A DNA stretch of 15,702 bases from the NCBI GenBank assembly GCA_026984165.1, contig JALSSQ010000105.1:1-15702 (forward strand), written 5' to 3'. The notes below the pieces were generated by a model. The model was not told where the DNA came from and searched no databases. It worked only from the letters and a program-made list of their open reading frames with translations. Made by a program: the position numbers and the translations under genes. Shown here piece by piece: positions 1-7,093 of this stretch (within the stretch, counting starts at the first letter, position 1; each line of letters starts with the position of its first letter). The stretch is from Sulfurovum sp. (lineage in GTDB: Bacteria; Campylobacterota; Campylobacteria; Campylobacterales; Sulfurovaceae).

Positions 1-86
1 CACTGCTTCTTGCTAGGGCTTAGGTCTATACCCAGTGACTTGCCAAAACGGCGCGAGTATATGGGGCCGAAGATGATGTTGTTCAT
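1..86 (-). CDS. Radical SAM protein (COG0731-like), N-terminal fragment cut by window edge
   Basis: Reading the minus strand from an ATG at 86 gives 28 complete codons, then TG at the window edge. The peptide contains FGPIYSRRFGKSLGIDLSP, followed by KKQ and a codon starting TG, which fits the first Cys of a CxxxCxxC cluster. This matches the start of radical SAM Fe-S oxidoreductases of the COG0731 type, where a G-P-(I)-x-S-R-R-x-G-x-S-L-G-I-D-L stretch precedes the iron-sulfur cysteines. The cluster itself lies outside the window. An AAGGA ribosome site (95-99) sits 8 nt upstream and overlaps the end of the KilA-N gene, 12 nt away. The substrate cannot be told. The gene is probably a core neighbour of hemE interrupted by the accessory block. 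Confidence 0.8.
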   Translation of the reverse strand, partial: MNNIIFGPIYSRRFGKSLGIDLSPSKKQ

Positions 87-98
87 TTTTGTTTTCCT

Positions 99-905
99 TT
101 ACTTTAATACTTTTGTTTTATTATATTTTAAAAGTAACTCCAACTGCTCGATGGCAATTTCATTTAATCTTTTTAAGCGTGTAATAGGAGGAATCTTTTG
201 TTTAATAAATTCTGCATTGAGTGATTCCAAATTGGCAAGTACAACAAGCTGTTCTACGGTAGCATAGTCTCTCATATTTCCTATCTTATCAGGATTTACA
301 TCTCCCCACTCTTTAGCTGTTATACCAAAGAGTGCTACATTTAACAAATCTGCTTCATTTGCATAAACAAAGTTCATATGACTTTTTGAAATATTATGAG
401 GTATAAGATGCTGCTTTATAGCATCTGTATGAATGTGATAATTCATCTTAACAATAGTACGCTTTATATCCCATCCTAATTTCTGTTTCTCAATCTCATC
501 TTCTTTGAGACGTTGAAACTCTTTAATCAGAAAAAATTTAAATTCTGCACTAATCCAAGAAGCAAACTCAAAGGCTATATCTTTATGTGCATAGGTACCT
601 CCATAGCGTCCTGCTTTTGTTACTATGCCTATAGCATTAGTTTTTTCTACCCACTTACTAGGAGAGAGTGTAAAACTATTTAACCCTGCTTCATTTTTAA
701 AGGTGTCGAATTCGACCCCTTTAAAACCTGAGTTATTTATCTGTTCCCATAGTCCTAAAAACTCTATTGTATTTTTATTTCGTAACCAATTTTTGACCAC
801 ATCTTTAGGCTCATCACGATTTTTACTTTTAGCTATGTCTGTTAATGAAATATAATCGTTTTTACCTATACTTACTTCTTGTTCTTGTACAATTACTTTG
901 TTCAT
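99..905 (-). CDS. KilA-N domain protein
   Basis: 268 aa, ATG start with AGAGG (914-918) 8 nt upstream. The N-terminal 140 residues fit a KilA-N domain: an early ISLTDIAKSKN segment, a WLRNKNTIEFLG segment, and the characteristic GRYGGTYAHKDIAFEFASW stretch followed by an EFKFFLIKEFQRLK helix. KilA-N is a putative DNA-binding fold common in phages, large DNA viruses and bacterial mobile islands. The C-terminal 130 residues have no motif I recognise and may be a specificity or oligomerisation region. The gene lies 85 nt downstream of the HNH gene on the same strand, so it may be the last gene of the defence-like operon or a separate unit. Its role (regulator, phage remnant or part of the system) is unknown. 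The domain call is firm; the function is not. Confidence 0.8.
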   Translation of the reverse strand: MNKVIVQEQEVSIGKNDYISLTDIAKSKNRDEPKDVVKNWLRNKNTIEFLGLWEQINNSGFKGVEFDTFKNEAGLNSFTLSPSKWVEKTNAIGIVTKAGRYGGTYAHKDIAFEFASWISAEFKFFLIKEFQRLKEDEIEKQKLGWDIKRTIVKMNYHIHTDAIKQHLIPHNISKSHMNFVYANEADLLNVALFGITAKEWGDVNPDKIGNMRDYATVEQLVVLANLESLNAEFIKQKIPPITRLKRLNEIAIEQLELLLKYNKTKVLK

Positions 906-959
906 ACTGTTAACCTCTTTATACTTTTACAAAGACTAGCACAAAAAAATATTTTTATT

Positions 960-981
960 AAAAAAAATGGCATATTGTCAT
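960..981 (-). terminator. Possible weak intrinsic terminator between HNH and KilA-N genes
   Basis: Just after the HNH stop codon, the minus strand can form a 6-bp stem with one mismatch (967-972 with 976-981) and a 3-nt loop, followed at once by eight T residues. The stem is short and AT-rich, so it could at most cause partial termination and lower KilA-N expression. Confidence 0.25.
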
Positions 982-990
982 ATTTTCCTA

Positions 991-1857
991 TCACACCAAC
1001 CCCAATTCTATCGAAATATCTTTGATGAGTTTGGAGAATGGACGTTTATGTAAATCGTTATCTGAAAACAAATATTCTCCAAACAAATCTTGCTTCACCT
1101 GTTCTTCTGTCTTTTCTGTCAATACAGCTAACTCTTTGATGCGACTATCTGGGTACTCTTTTCTCTTATGTATCATCTCTATTACTTTGTACTTGTGATA
1201 CTCATAGCGTCCGTCTAATGCTAAAACATCTATATACTTGGTATAAATATTTGTAAAATCCTCTTTTAGGAGTAAACCAAAATCATCTACGCTATCTATC
1301 TGTAATGTAGGATTGCTCATAAAGGTTTTAAATTTTACTTTTTCGTCAAAGTCAAACGTACTACTTGTAGGTACACATATTCCTATATCCTGCTCTTTTT
1401 TTAACTTACTGTTGCATATATAGCATGTAGGTATCAGATTGCAAAGGCTTAGTGCGAGATAGGGGTATTGAGCTTTATTTACTATATGGTCAAGCGTGTA
1501 ACCTGTCAATAGATGTTTGTTCGTTTTTTTAAAAATATTGATAAAGTCTATGTTGCAGTAATAGCACGTATGTATCTCTAAATGTTTTTTGAACAAGTCA
1601 GATATATGCTTTTGAAACTTATCTTGATAATTAAAGATTTTCTTCATACGCTCTTTTTGAGTATCATCTAGCTCTATTTTAGGTAGTAATTCAAATGCTC
1701 CACATAGTAGAGATTTTAAATCCACCCCTATTGCATCTTTAAATTGCTCATTATAAATTGTTTCGAGTGTTTTATTTTCTTCATCTCTGAATCTTCTATG
1801 AGCTATGTCCTCATAGTAAGCTTTTTTAAAACTCCCATTATAATGCACTTTAATCAT
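991..1857 (-). CDS. HNH endonuclease, PtuB-like (Septu-type partner)
   Basis: 288 aa. An HNH/zinc module lies in the middle: C98-x2-C101, then D123-H124 (TLDHIVNKAQYPYL), then N140 and C145-x2-C148 within CNLIPTCYICNS. The paired CxxC motifs would hold a structural zinc, H124 is the likely general base and N140 the HNH asparagine. The N- and C-terminal regions are unassigned. The start codon (ATG at 1857) overlaps the end of the ATPase gene by 8 bp, so translation is coupled. An ATPase gene followed by an overlapping HNH gene is the arrangement of Septu defence (PtuA-PtuB), a pair also used by some retrons. In those systems the HNH subunit is the nuclease effector, cutting nucleic acid when released or activated. 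Assignment to Septu is inference from domains and order; an unrelated ATPase-HNH pair remains possible. Confidence 0.8.
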   Translation of the reverse strand: MIKVHYNGSFKKAYYEDIAHRRFRDEENKTLETIYNEQFKDAIGVDLKSLLCGAFELLPKIELDDTQKERMKKIFNYQDKFQKHISDLFKKHLEIHTCYYCNIDFINIFKKTNKHLLTGYTLDHIVNKAQYPYLALSLCNLIPTCYICNSKLKKEQDIGICVPTSSTFDFDEKVKFKTFMSNPTLQIDSVDDFGLLLKEDFTNIYTKYIDVLALDGRYEYHKYKVIEMIHKRKEYPDSRIKELAVLTEKTEEQVKQDLFGEYLFSDNDLHKRPFSKLIKDISIELGLV

Positions 1858-3736
1858 TCTTCAAACTCTTTAAATATGTTTCAGTGCGTTCTATCTCTTG
1901 TTTTTTAGCTTCATCTTTACCAAGGAGTATCTTTTCTATCTCTACTAAATGATTTTTGATTATTTGTTTAAGATACTCTTCTCCTATGATAGATTGCGTT
2001 TGCCAAAACTTTGTTTTTCGTTTCTCATATATTTTTTTGAGACACGTTATGTGTTTTTGTTTTTCTACTACTTTATGAAAATCAATAATTTCATTTATCT
2101 TCCCCTTAGCAAACTCCCCCATCAACCCATCTTCCATAAAAAAGCTATCACTTAAAAGAGTGTGGATATTTGCTCCGAAGGTTTGTTTTTTCTCTTTGAG
2201 TCCGTCTACTACTTTGCACTTACCCTCTTCATTTTTATCTAAGAAGATGATGTTTTGTTTTGGGATGTCGGAGAGGAGGAATGGGGAGTGGGTGGTGAAG
2301 ATTAGATGTAAATTTAATTTTTTTTCTTTTGAGATTTTATGAAAAATATTTATCAAACTGTCAACTATCTTTTTTTGCCAAGCTGGATGAAAAGATAATT
2401 CTATTTCATCAAACAACATTACGCCCTTGTATTCATCTTCCAACTTTAATAAAGTATAAGTAAAATTTGTGAGAATATTTAAATAAAGCTTTTCGCCAGA
2501 ACTGAGTTCCAAAAATGTATAATCTTCATTTTGACTATTAAAAAAATTGATTCTTAATATATTACTCTTTAATAACTCATTTTCTAATTCTGTATTTATT
2601 ATTTCTTCTATACTTTTTTCATTTACTCTATATTCCTCACTTGCATAAATATTAGGCTTTATGAATTTGTACTTTTTTAAAAGCTGTTTCACCATATTAG
2701 AATCATAATTTTCTTTTAAAAAATTATCTCTTACTTCATTTTCAAGATTTTGAAAAGATGATTCAAGTGCAGACAAGCATATATCCAATACTTCATCATA
2801 TTCTTTTTCTGAAAAAGATTCATTTTTAAACAATGTACTAACATTATTGAAAATATGTTCTCTTAAATATTTTTCATCTTCTTCATTACTACGCTGATTT
2901 AAATGATCATAACGCCTAATACTTTCACTTTTAGAAATAAGAACTAAAGCCAATATCTTATATATAGATACTTCCCTATCAGCCTCTGCTCTTCCAAAAG
3001 ATAATAATTCTTTTTCTGTATCTTCTGGAATAATAAACTTTTCATAATCACTTCCTACAAACCATGCACCAATTTCATTTATATGCAATTCTGCTCGAAA
3101 GTTATCAAAAATTATCTTTTCATCTATAAAATTAAAAAAATCTTTCTTTTTATTTAAAATATAGTGAAACTTTTGATTAAAATTGTCATAAGTATTTTTA
3201 CTCTTCATCATAGGAGAATCAGGTTGTACTCCATTATAGAACTTATCATAACTTTTTAATTTTTCTAGTCTTTTGTTATATGTCATATCACTTAAACAAT
3301 TTGAAAAAGAAATAAGAGACATCATTGTTCTATGCACAAACCCATTTGATAATTCTATTCTGGTTTTATTTTCTATCTTATGAAATAATTTCTTCCAACC
3401 TTTTTTTGAATCTATTTTATAATTTTCACATTGTATAAAAAACTTTCCATTTGATTTAAAAAGAAAAAATGTTTTATCATCTCTACTTTGAATTAGCCCT
3501 TGCTTGTATAAGAAAGCTAAAACTTCAAATACACTACTCTTCCCACTCCCATTCTTCCCTACAATCGCCGTCACATTGATATTGTCACCGAAGAAGTTTT
3601 CTATGTAGTCGTCATTTTCATCTATGGTGAGTGCGTTGCTATCGGGGTCATAGCTGCAGTTAAATTTAGGAGAAAAATTAAACCCCTGCTTGTGGATGTT
3701 TTTATACTCTTCTACCCATAGATATACCAGTTCCAA
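1850..3736 (-). CDS. AAA/ABC-like ATPase, PtuA-like (Septu-type)
   Basis: 628 aa with an SMC/ABC-type split ATPase. Walker A GKNGSGKS is at residues 60-67, an ABC signature ELSSGEK at 410-416, Walker B MLFDEIE with D443/E444, and an H-loop TTHSPF with H483. A long insertion (about 90-390) separates the halves and is probably helical. After the H-loop comes FGANIHTLLSDSFF, a stretch I associate with PtuA and retron ATPases. The start is TTG at 3736: no ATG lies nearby, an AAGGAG at 3743-3748 sits exactly 6 nt upstream, and the PIN stop codon is 1 nt away. The gene overlaps the downstream HNH gene. The middle of the gene (roughly 2400-3500) is visibly more AT-rich than hemE or asd, which fits horizontal acquisition. 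In Septu, PtuA forms a complex that controls the PtuB nuclease. Other overcoming-lysogenisation-defect-like (OLD) or RecF-like ATPases are the alternative. Confidence 0.82.
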   Translation of the reverse strand: MELVYLWVEEYKNIHKQGFNFSPKFNCSYDPDSNALTIDENDDYIENFFGDNINVTAIVGKNGSGKSSVFEVLAFLYKQGLIQSRDDKTFFLFKSNGKFFIQCENYKIDSKKGWKKLFHKIENKTRIELSNGFVHRTMMSLISFSNCLSDMTYNKRLEKLKSYDKFYNGVQPDSPMMKSKNTYDNFNQKFHYILNKKKDFFNFIDEKIIFDNFRAELHINEIGAWFVGSDYEKFIIPEDTEKELLSFGRAEADREVSIYKILALVLISKSESIRRYDHLNQRSNEEDEKYLREHIFNNVSTLFKNESFSEKEYDEVLDICLSALESSFQNLENEVRDNFLKENYDSNMVKQLLKKYKFIKPNIYASEEYRVNEKSIEEIINTELENELLKSNILRINFFNSQNEDYTFLELSSGEKLYLNILTNFTYTLLKLEDEYKGVMLFDEIELSFHPAWQKKIVDSLINIFHKISKEKKLNLHLIFTTHSPFLLSDIPKQNIIFLDKNEEGKCKVVDGLKEKKQTFGANIHTLLSDSFFMEDGLMGEFAKGKINEIIDFHKVVEKQKHITCLKKIYEKRKTKFWQTQSIIGEEYLKQIIKNHLVEIEKILLGKDEAKKQEIERTETYLKSLKND

Positions 3737-3737
3737 A

Positions 3738-4154
3738 CTACACTCCTTCTATTTGCATAGTCTCAAAAGACTTCAATGTCAAGAGCTGCGTATCGTTAGT
3801 TAAAAAACTATCACAGCCACAACGAAGAGCAGAATGCAGTATGAGCAAATCTTCAAAGTCTTCTAGTTTATGATTTCCAAAGGCATCTTTGGCTTGTAAA
3901 AAGTCATTATGATTGATGTAAAAGGGTTGCACCTCAAAGCATAGAGCATCTATGGCAGTGACTACCTTTTGTTTGTCTATCTTACGTCTTTCACTCAGCA
4001 CATAGTAAAAAGTAGTGATGAAGTCTCCAGAGAAATAAAAGCGCAAAGCACTGTCATCTTTATGTTTCATGTACCAGCTCACGGAACGTGCCGAGGTAGG
4101 TCTCGTAGTATCTAACAAGTCCAGACAGATGTTGGCATCTAAAAAGACATGCAT
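3738..4154 (-). CDS. PIN-domain toxin/ribonuclease (VapC-like, PIN_3 type)
   Basis: 138 aa. It begins MHVFLDANICLDLLD, the usual PIN start with the first catalytic Asp (D6). It continues with an acidic residue after the second strand (SERR, E55), an acidic cluster DFEDLLI (99-105) and a final TND (D121). These carboxylates would bind Mg2+ for RNA cleavage, as in VapC toxins. The start ATG shares its A with the antitoxin stop (TAATG), so the two are coupled. The stop is followed 1 nt later by the ATPase start, and the ribosome site for the ATPase lies in the last codons of this gene. The target RNA cannot be predicted. The PIN call is strong; toxin activity is inferred from the antitoxin partner. 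Confidence 0.85.
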   Translation of the reverse strand: MHVFLDANICLDLLDTTRPTSARSVSWYMKHKDDSALRFYFSGDFITTFYYVLSERRKIDKQKVVTAIDALCFEVQPFYINHNDFLQAKDAFGNHKLEDFEDLLILHSALRCGCDSFLTNDTQLLTLKSFETMQIEGV

Positions 4155-4426
4155 TAAAGTTTTTCTGTTTCGTTAATGTACTCTTTTTTCAACGCTTTAT
4201 AGTCAGCATCACCTACTTGTCCATCGAGCAAACCTATAAACGAACCCGTACGCTTATTGGCAGATTTTTCTATGGTTGTCAAAATGTCAGGGTCTTTCAC
4301 AATGGCTCTAAAATAAAGGTTTATCACCTCTGTAAAGTTTTTGTGTTGGGATTTTAAAATATCTTGTGCTTTTTCGACCACTTCTTTATCTAAGATGAAG
4401 TTTTTACGTACTTTAATGACATTCAT
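4154..4426 (-). CDS. RHH-type (VapB/DUF6364-like) antitoxin
   Basis: 90 aa. The N-terminus (NVIKVRKNFILDKEVVEKAQ, then a short helix ending near NFTEVINLYFR) has the strand-helix-helix pattern of ribbon-helix-helix DNA-binding antitoxins. The C-terminal part contains TGSFIGLLDG and a charged tail, as in antitoxins that wrap a PIN toxin. The ATG has AAGGAG (4433-4438) 6 nt upstream. It is the first gene of the accessory operon and would repress its own promoter through the palindrome at 4443-4467. The family name is from memory of similar short proteins. Confidence 0.75.
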   Translation of the reverse strand: MNVIKVRKNFILDKEVVEKAQDILKSQHKNFTEVINLYFRAIVKDPDILTTIEKSANKRTGSFIGLLDGQVGDADYKALKKEYINETEKL

Positions 4427-4442
4427 TGCATACTCCTTATAC

Positions 4443-4467
4443 TATATGTATAATATTTATACATATA
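4443..4467 (-). promoter_or_regulatory. Perfect palindrome: likely operator of the antitoxin-PIN-ATPase-HNH operon
   Basis: Two perfect 11-bp arms (TATATGTATAA and its reverse complement) are separated by TAT. The site ends 4 bp before the AAGGAG of the antitoxin gene. The minus strand here contains several TATTAT/TATACA-like hexamers that could serve as -10 boxes. A palindrome covering the promoter region fits autorepression by a dimeric ribbon-helix-helix antitoxin. Confidence 0.65.
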
Positions 4468-4499
4468 ATAACAGAAGTGTGCTTAAAGGAGTATCAAGC

Positions 4500-5540
4500 C
4501 TACTTTTTACCCGAAACCCTCTGACACTCAGAGACAAAGTGTTTCGCATTTTCTACAGGTACATCTGGCAAGATACCGTGTCCAAGATTAAAGATATGGC
4601 GTTTGCCACCCATAATCTCCTGTATGGCTTCTACACAGGCTGTCGTCGCCTCTTTGGAGTAGAGGCGGCATGGCTCCATGTTTCCTTGGAGGACGTACTT
4701 GTCTCCTAGTTTCTCTTTTGCCAGTGCCATAGGGGTTCCCCAGTCCACGCCAAATACATCAAAGTTGCCATAGACAAGTCCACGCTCTATAAACGCAGGA
4801 ACGCCTTTGGGGAACATGATGATAGGTATATCAGGGTACTTTGACTTAAGATAGTCTGCTATCTCTACCATATATTTCCATGAGAACTCATCATATTTAC
4901 TTGGCTCTATGGCAGCTGCCCATGAGTCGAAGATTTGTACAACATCTATGCCCGCTTCTATCTGTTTTTCCATGTAAAGCTTCACAACTTCTGTCACTTT
5001 GGCAAGGATATTATGGAGTAGTTCAGGATTGGAGTACATCATCTTTTTACAGATATTATAAGTCTTAGTACCCTGTCCTTCTATCATGTAGGTTGCCAGT
5101 GTCCATGGCGCACCTGTGAAGCCTATAAGTGCTTTATCTTCAGCGAGTTGCTCTTTGATGAGCTTGATAGTGTCATATACATATGTAAGTTTGCTTGCAG
5201 CTTCTTGCCCACCGATGAGTCTGTCTAAGTCTGCTTGTGTTTTGAGCGGGTCAGAAAACTTAGGGCCTTCACCCTTGACAAAGGACAAGTCCATACCCAT
5301 CTCATCTGGAATCACGAGAATATCAGAGAACAAAATAGCAGCATCAACCCCTACGATATCCACAGGCTGAAGTGTCACTTCACAAGCCTTTTTGGGGTCA
5401 TGACACAAGTCAAGAAAACTTCCTGCCTCTGCACGTACTGCCATATATTCTGGCAAATAACGTCCTGCCTGTCTCATCATCCATACAGGTGTGTATGGCG
5501 TCTCTTTGCCTAGACATGCATCTACAAATATTTTACTCAT
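4500..5540 (-). CDS. hemE: Uroporphyrinogen decarboxylase
   Basis: 346 aa, full length for the family. HemE removes four acetate carboxyl groups from uroporphyrinogen III to give coproporphyrinogen III in cytosolic haem synthesis, with no cofactor. The first family signature is clear (RQAGRYLPEY, residues 23-32). The active-site Asp is in LFSDIL (D73), the substrate Tyr in LATYMIEGQG, the Ser in IFDSWA and the late His in LGHGILPD. The start ATG overlaps the yqhA-like stop as TAATG, with AGGGA 7 nt upstream. It is the last gene of the gyrA-asd-yqhA-hemE series. No clear terminator separates it from the accessory operon 73 nt downstream, so read-through into that operon is possible. Confidence 0.97.
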   Translation of the reverse strand: MSKIFVDACLGKETPYTPVWMMRQAGRYLPEYMAVRAEAGSFLDLCHDPKKACEVTLQPVDIVGVDAAILFSDILVIPDEMGMDLSFVKGEGPKFSDPLKTQADLDRLIGGQEAASKLTYVYDTIKLIKEQLAEDKALIGFTGAPWTLATYMIEGQGTKTYNICKKMMYSNPELLHNILAKVTEVVKLYMEKQIEAGIDVVQIFDSWAAAIEPSKYDEFSWKYMVEIADYLKSKYPDIPIIMFPKGVPAFIERGLVYGNFDVFGVDWGTPMALAKEKLGDKYVLQGNMEPCRLYSKEATTACVEAIQEIMGGKRHIFNLGHGILPDVPVENAKHFVSECQRVSGKK

Positions 5541-6052
5541 TAGTGTTTCCCTACTTTACTTAAAAAACTAAGTCCTACAGCCAAAGCTGTAATAGACAAT
5601 GCGAAATACAACATCTCTAAAGGTGTCGTAAACTCTGTATGTAAAACCCTTTGAAAAAAGCTCACCACCAATACCATCACGATAACTTTGGCTATCTTGT
5701 CTTTGAGTTGGTCAAGGTCATGAATGGCTAAGAGTTTTGAGCCATTTTTGCCCTCTGCCTGATCGATATCTGAGATAAACAGCTCATACAAACCAAAAGC
5801 AAAGATAAACATCACCACCGCAATAAGATATAAATCTACCGCACCAATAATACCTGCCACAATATCTTCATGGAAATGCTCTGGATGTGGGATAATATGT
5901 GTAATGACCTGTACCGTCGTCACTGCAACCTCCCAAATATCCATAGACGCCACTACAAATAAAATAATAGCACCAATAAGCCCAAAAATTACTGCCAAAA
6001 GGACAACAAATCTACTGTTCCAAATGGTGCCTTCAAAAACTCTCTCTAACAT
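5540..6052 (-). CDS. YqhA family (UPF0114) inner-membrane protein
   Basis: 170 aa from the ATG at 6052. This start is chosen because GGAGG (6060-6064) lies 7 nt upstream and the ATG overlaps the asd stop; longer in-frame versions would be cysteine-rich and without family resemblance. The protein begins MLERVFEGTIWNSRFVVLLA and has four predicted membrane segments at about 15-36, 65-90, 118-136 and 145-163. A histidine-rich loop (HIIPHPEHFHED) follows the first segment. This pattern matches the YqhA/UPF0114 family, whose function is not established. The gene sits between asd and hemE with overlaps on both sides, so it is co-expressed with them. Confidence 0.85.
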   Translation of the reverse strand: MLERVFEGTIWNSRFVVLLAVIFGLIGAIILFVVASMDIWEVAVTTVQVITHIIPHPEHFHEDIVAGIIGAVDLYLIAVVMFIFAFGLYELFISDIDQAEGKNGSKLLAIHDLDQLKDKIAKVIVMVLVVSFFQRVLHTEFTTPLEMLYFALSITALAVGLSFLSKVGKH

Positions 6053-7092
6053 CAAGCACCCTCCTCTAACGCTATCCACTTTTGTGCAATGCGTACAGCA
6101 TTGGTAGCCGCACCCACTCTGACTTGGTCTGCCACACCCCAAATGTGCAAGATATTGTCTGCATAGAGGTCTTTTCGGATGCGCCCAACATAGGTCTCAT
6201 CTGTATCTGTAGAGATGATAGGCATAGGATATTCGTTTTTACTCATATCATCTATAACTACAACATTTTCAAAATCACCTAAGGCTTTTCTGGCTTTCTC
6301 TACATCTACATTGACACCTTCTTCAAAAGTAATAGTGATGGACTCAGAGTGAGAACGAAGCACAGGTACGCGTACACAAGTAGCTGAGACTGCAAAATCA
6401 CTATGCATAATTTTGTTCGTTTCATTGACCATTTTCATCTCTTCTTTGGTGTAACCATTCTCTAGTGGTACATCAATATGAGGAATGACATTGAGCGCTA
6501 TTTGGTGTGCGAAGGATTCTACTTTGGCTTCATCCAGTGTAAAGTTGAAAAAGGCCTGCATCTGCATCACCAGCTCCTCCATACCTGCTTTGCCTGCACC
6601 TGATACTGCCTGATAGGTACTCACATCCACACGCTTGATACCATAGAGTTCATGCAGTGGCTTAAGCAGCTGCACCATCTGAATGGTCGAACAGTTAGGA
6701 TTGGCAATGATACCCGTCTCTTCCCATGCTTCTATATCTTCCGGATTAACCTCAGGTACTACCAAAGGCACATCAGGGTTCATACGAAAGTGTGAGGTGT
6801 TGTCTATCACCACGGCACCTGATTCTACTGCATACTTGGCATACTTCTCAGAGATACTTCCCCCAGCAGAAAAAAATGCGATATCTATCTCTTTCCCTCT
6901 AAATACATCTTCAGTCAATTCCTGAATTTTATAGGTATTTCCCTGACACTCTATCTCTTCACCTACAGATCTTGCAGAGGCAAGAGGTAAAAGGTTGGCT
7001 ACAGGAAAATCAACTTCTTCCAAAACCCTGAAGAGTTCTTCTCCTACGGCACCAGAGGCACCGACTACTGCTACGTTATATCGTTTACTCAC
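6052..7092 (-). CDS. asd: Aspartate-semialdehyde dehydrogenase
   Basis: 346 aa, usual length. Asd reduces aspartyl-4-phosphate to aspartate semialdehyde with NADPH, feeding lysine/diaminopimelate, threonine and methionine synthesis. The N-terminal NADP-binding loop GASGAVGEE is at residues 11-19. The catalytic Cys is C134 in ANPNCSTIQ. The substrate Arg/His region shows as RVPVLRSHSE, and the conserved AHQIALNVIPHID segment is present. Translation starts at GTG (7092), one base after the gyrA stop; no ATG is available before the nucleotide-binding loop. The ribosome site is weak (AGGA about 10 nt upstream, inside gyrA), which suggests translational coupling to gyrA. Confidence 0.97.
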   Translation of the reverse strand: MSKRYNVAVVGASGAVGEELFRVLEEVDFPVANLLPLASARSVGEEIECQGNTYKIQELTEDVFRGKEIDIAFFSAGGSISEKYAKYAVESGAVVIDNTSHFRMNPDVPLVVPEVNPEDIEAWEETGIIANPNCSTIQMVQLLKPLHELYGIKRVDVSTYQAVSGAGKAGMEELVMQMQAFFNFTLDEAKVESFAHQIALNVIPHIDVPLENGYTKEEMKMVNETNKIMHSDFAVSATCVRVPVLRSHSESITITFEEGVNVDVEKARKALGDFENVVVIDDMSKNEYPMPIISTDTDETYVGRIRKDLYADNILHIWGVADQVRVGAATNAVRIAQKWIALEEGA

Positions 7093-7093
7093 G

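Noticed and set aside
10..267. Plus-strand open frame of 85 codons at the left edge
   Set aside because: It runs antisense to the radical SAM start and the KilA-N gene and resembles no protein.
991..3736. Retron carrying PtuA-PtuB effectors
   Set aside because: No reverse transcriptase gene or msr/msd-like structured RNA is found beside the pair in the window.
6053..6142. Longer YqhA-like protein with a cysteine-rich N-terminus
   Set aside because: The extra residues are only the other frame of asd; the ATG at 6052 has GGAGG and matches the family start.
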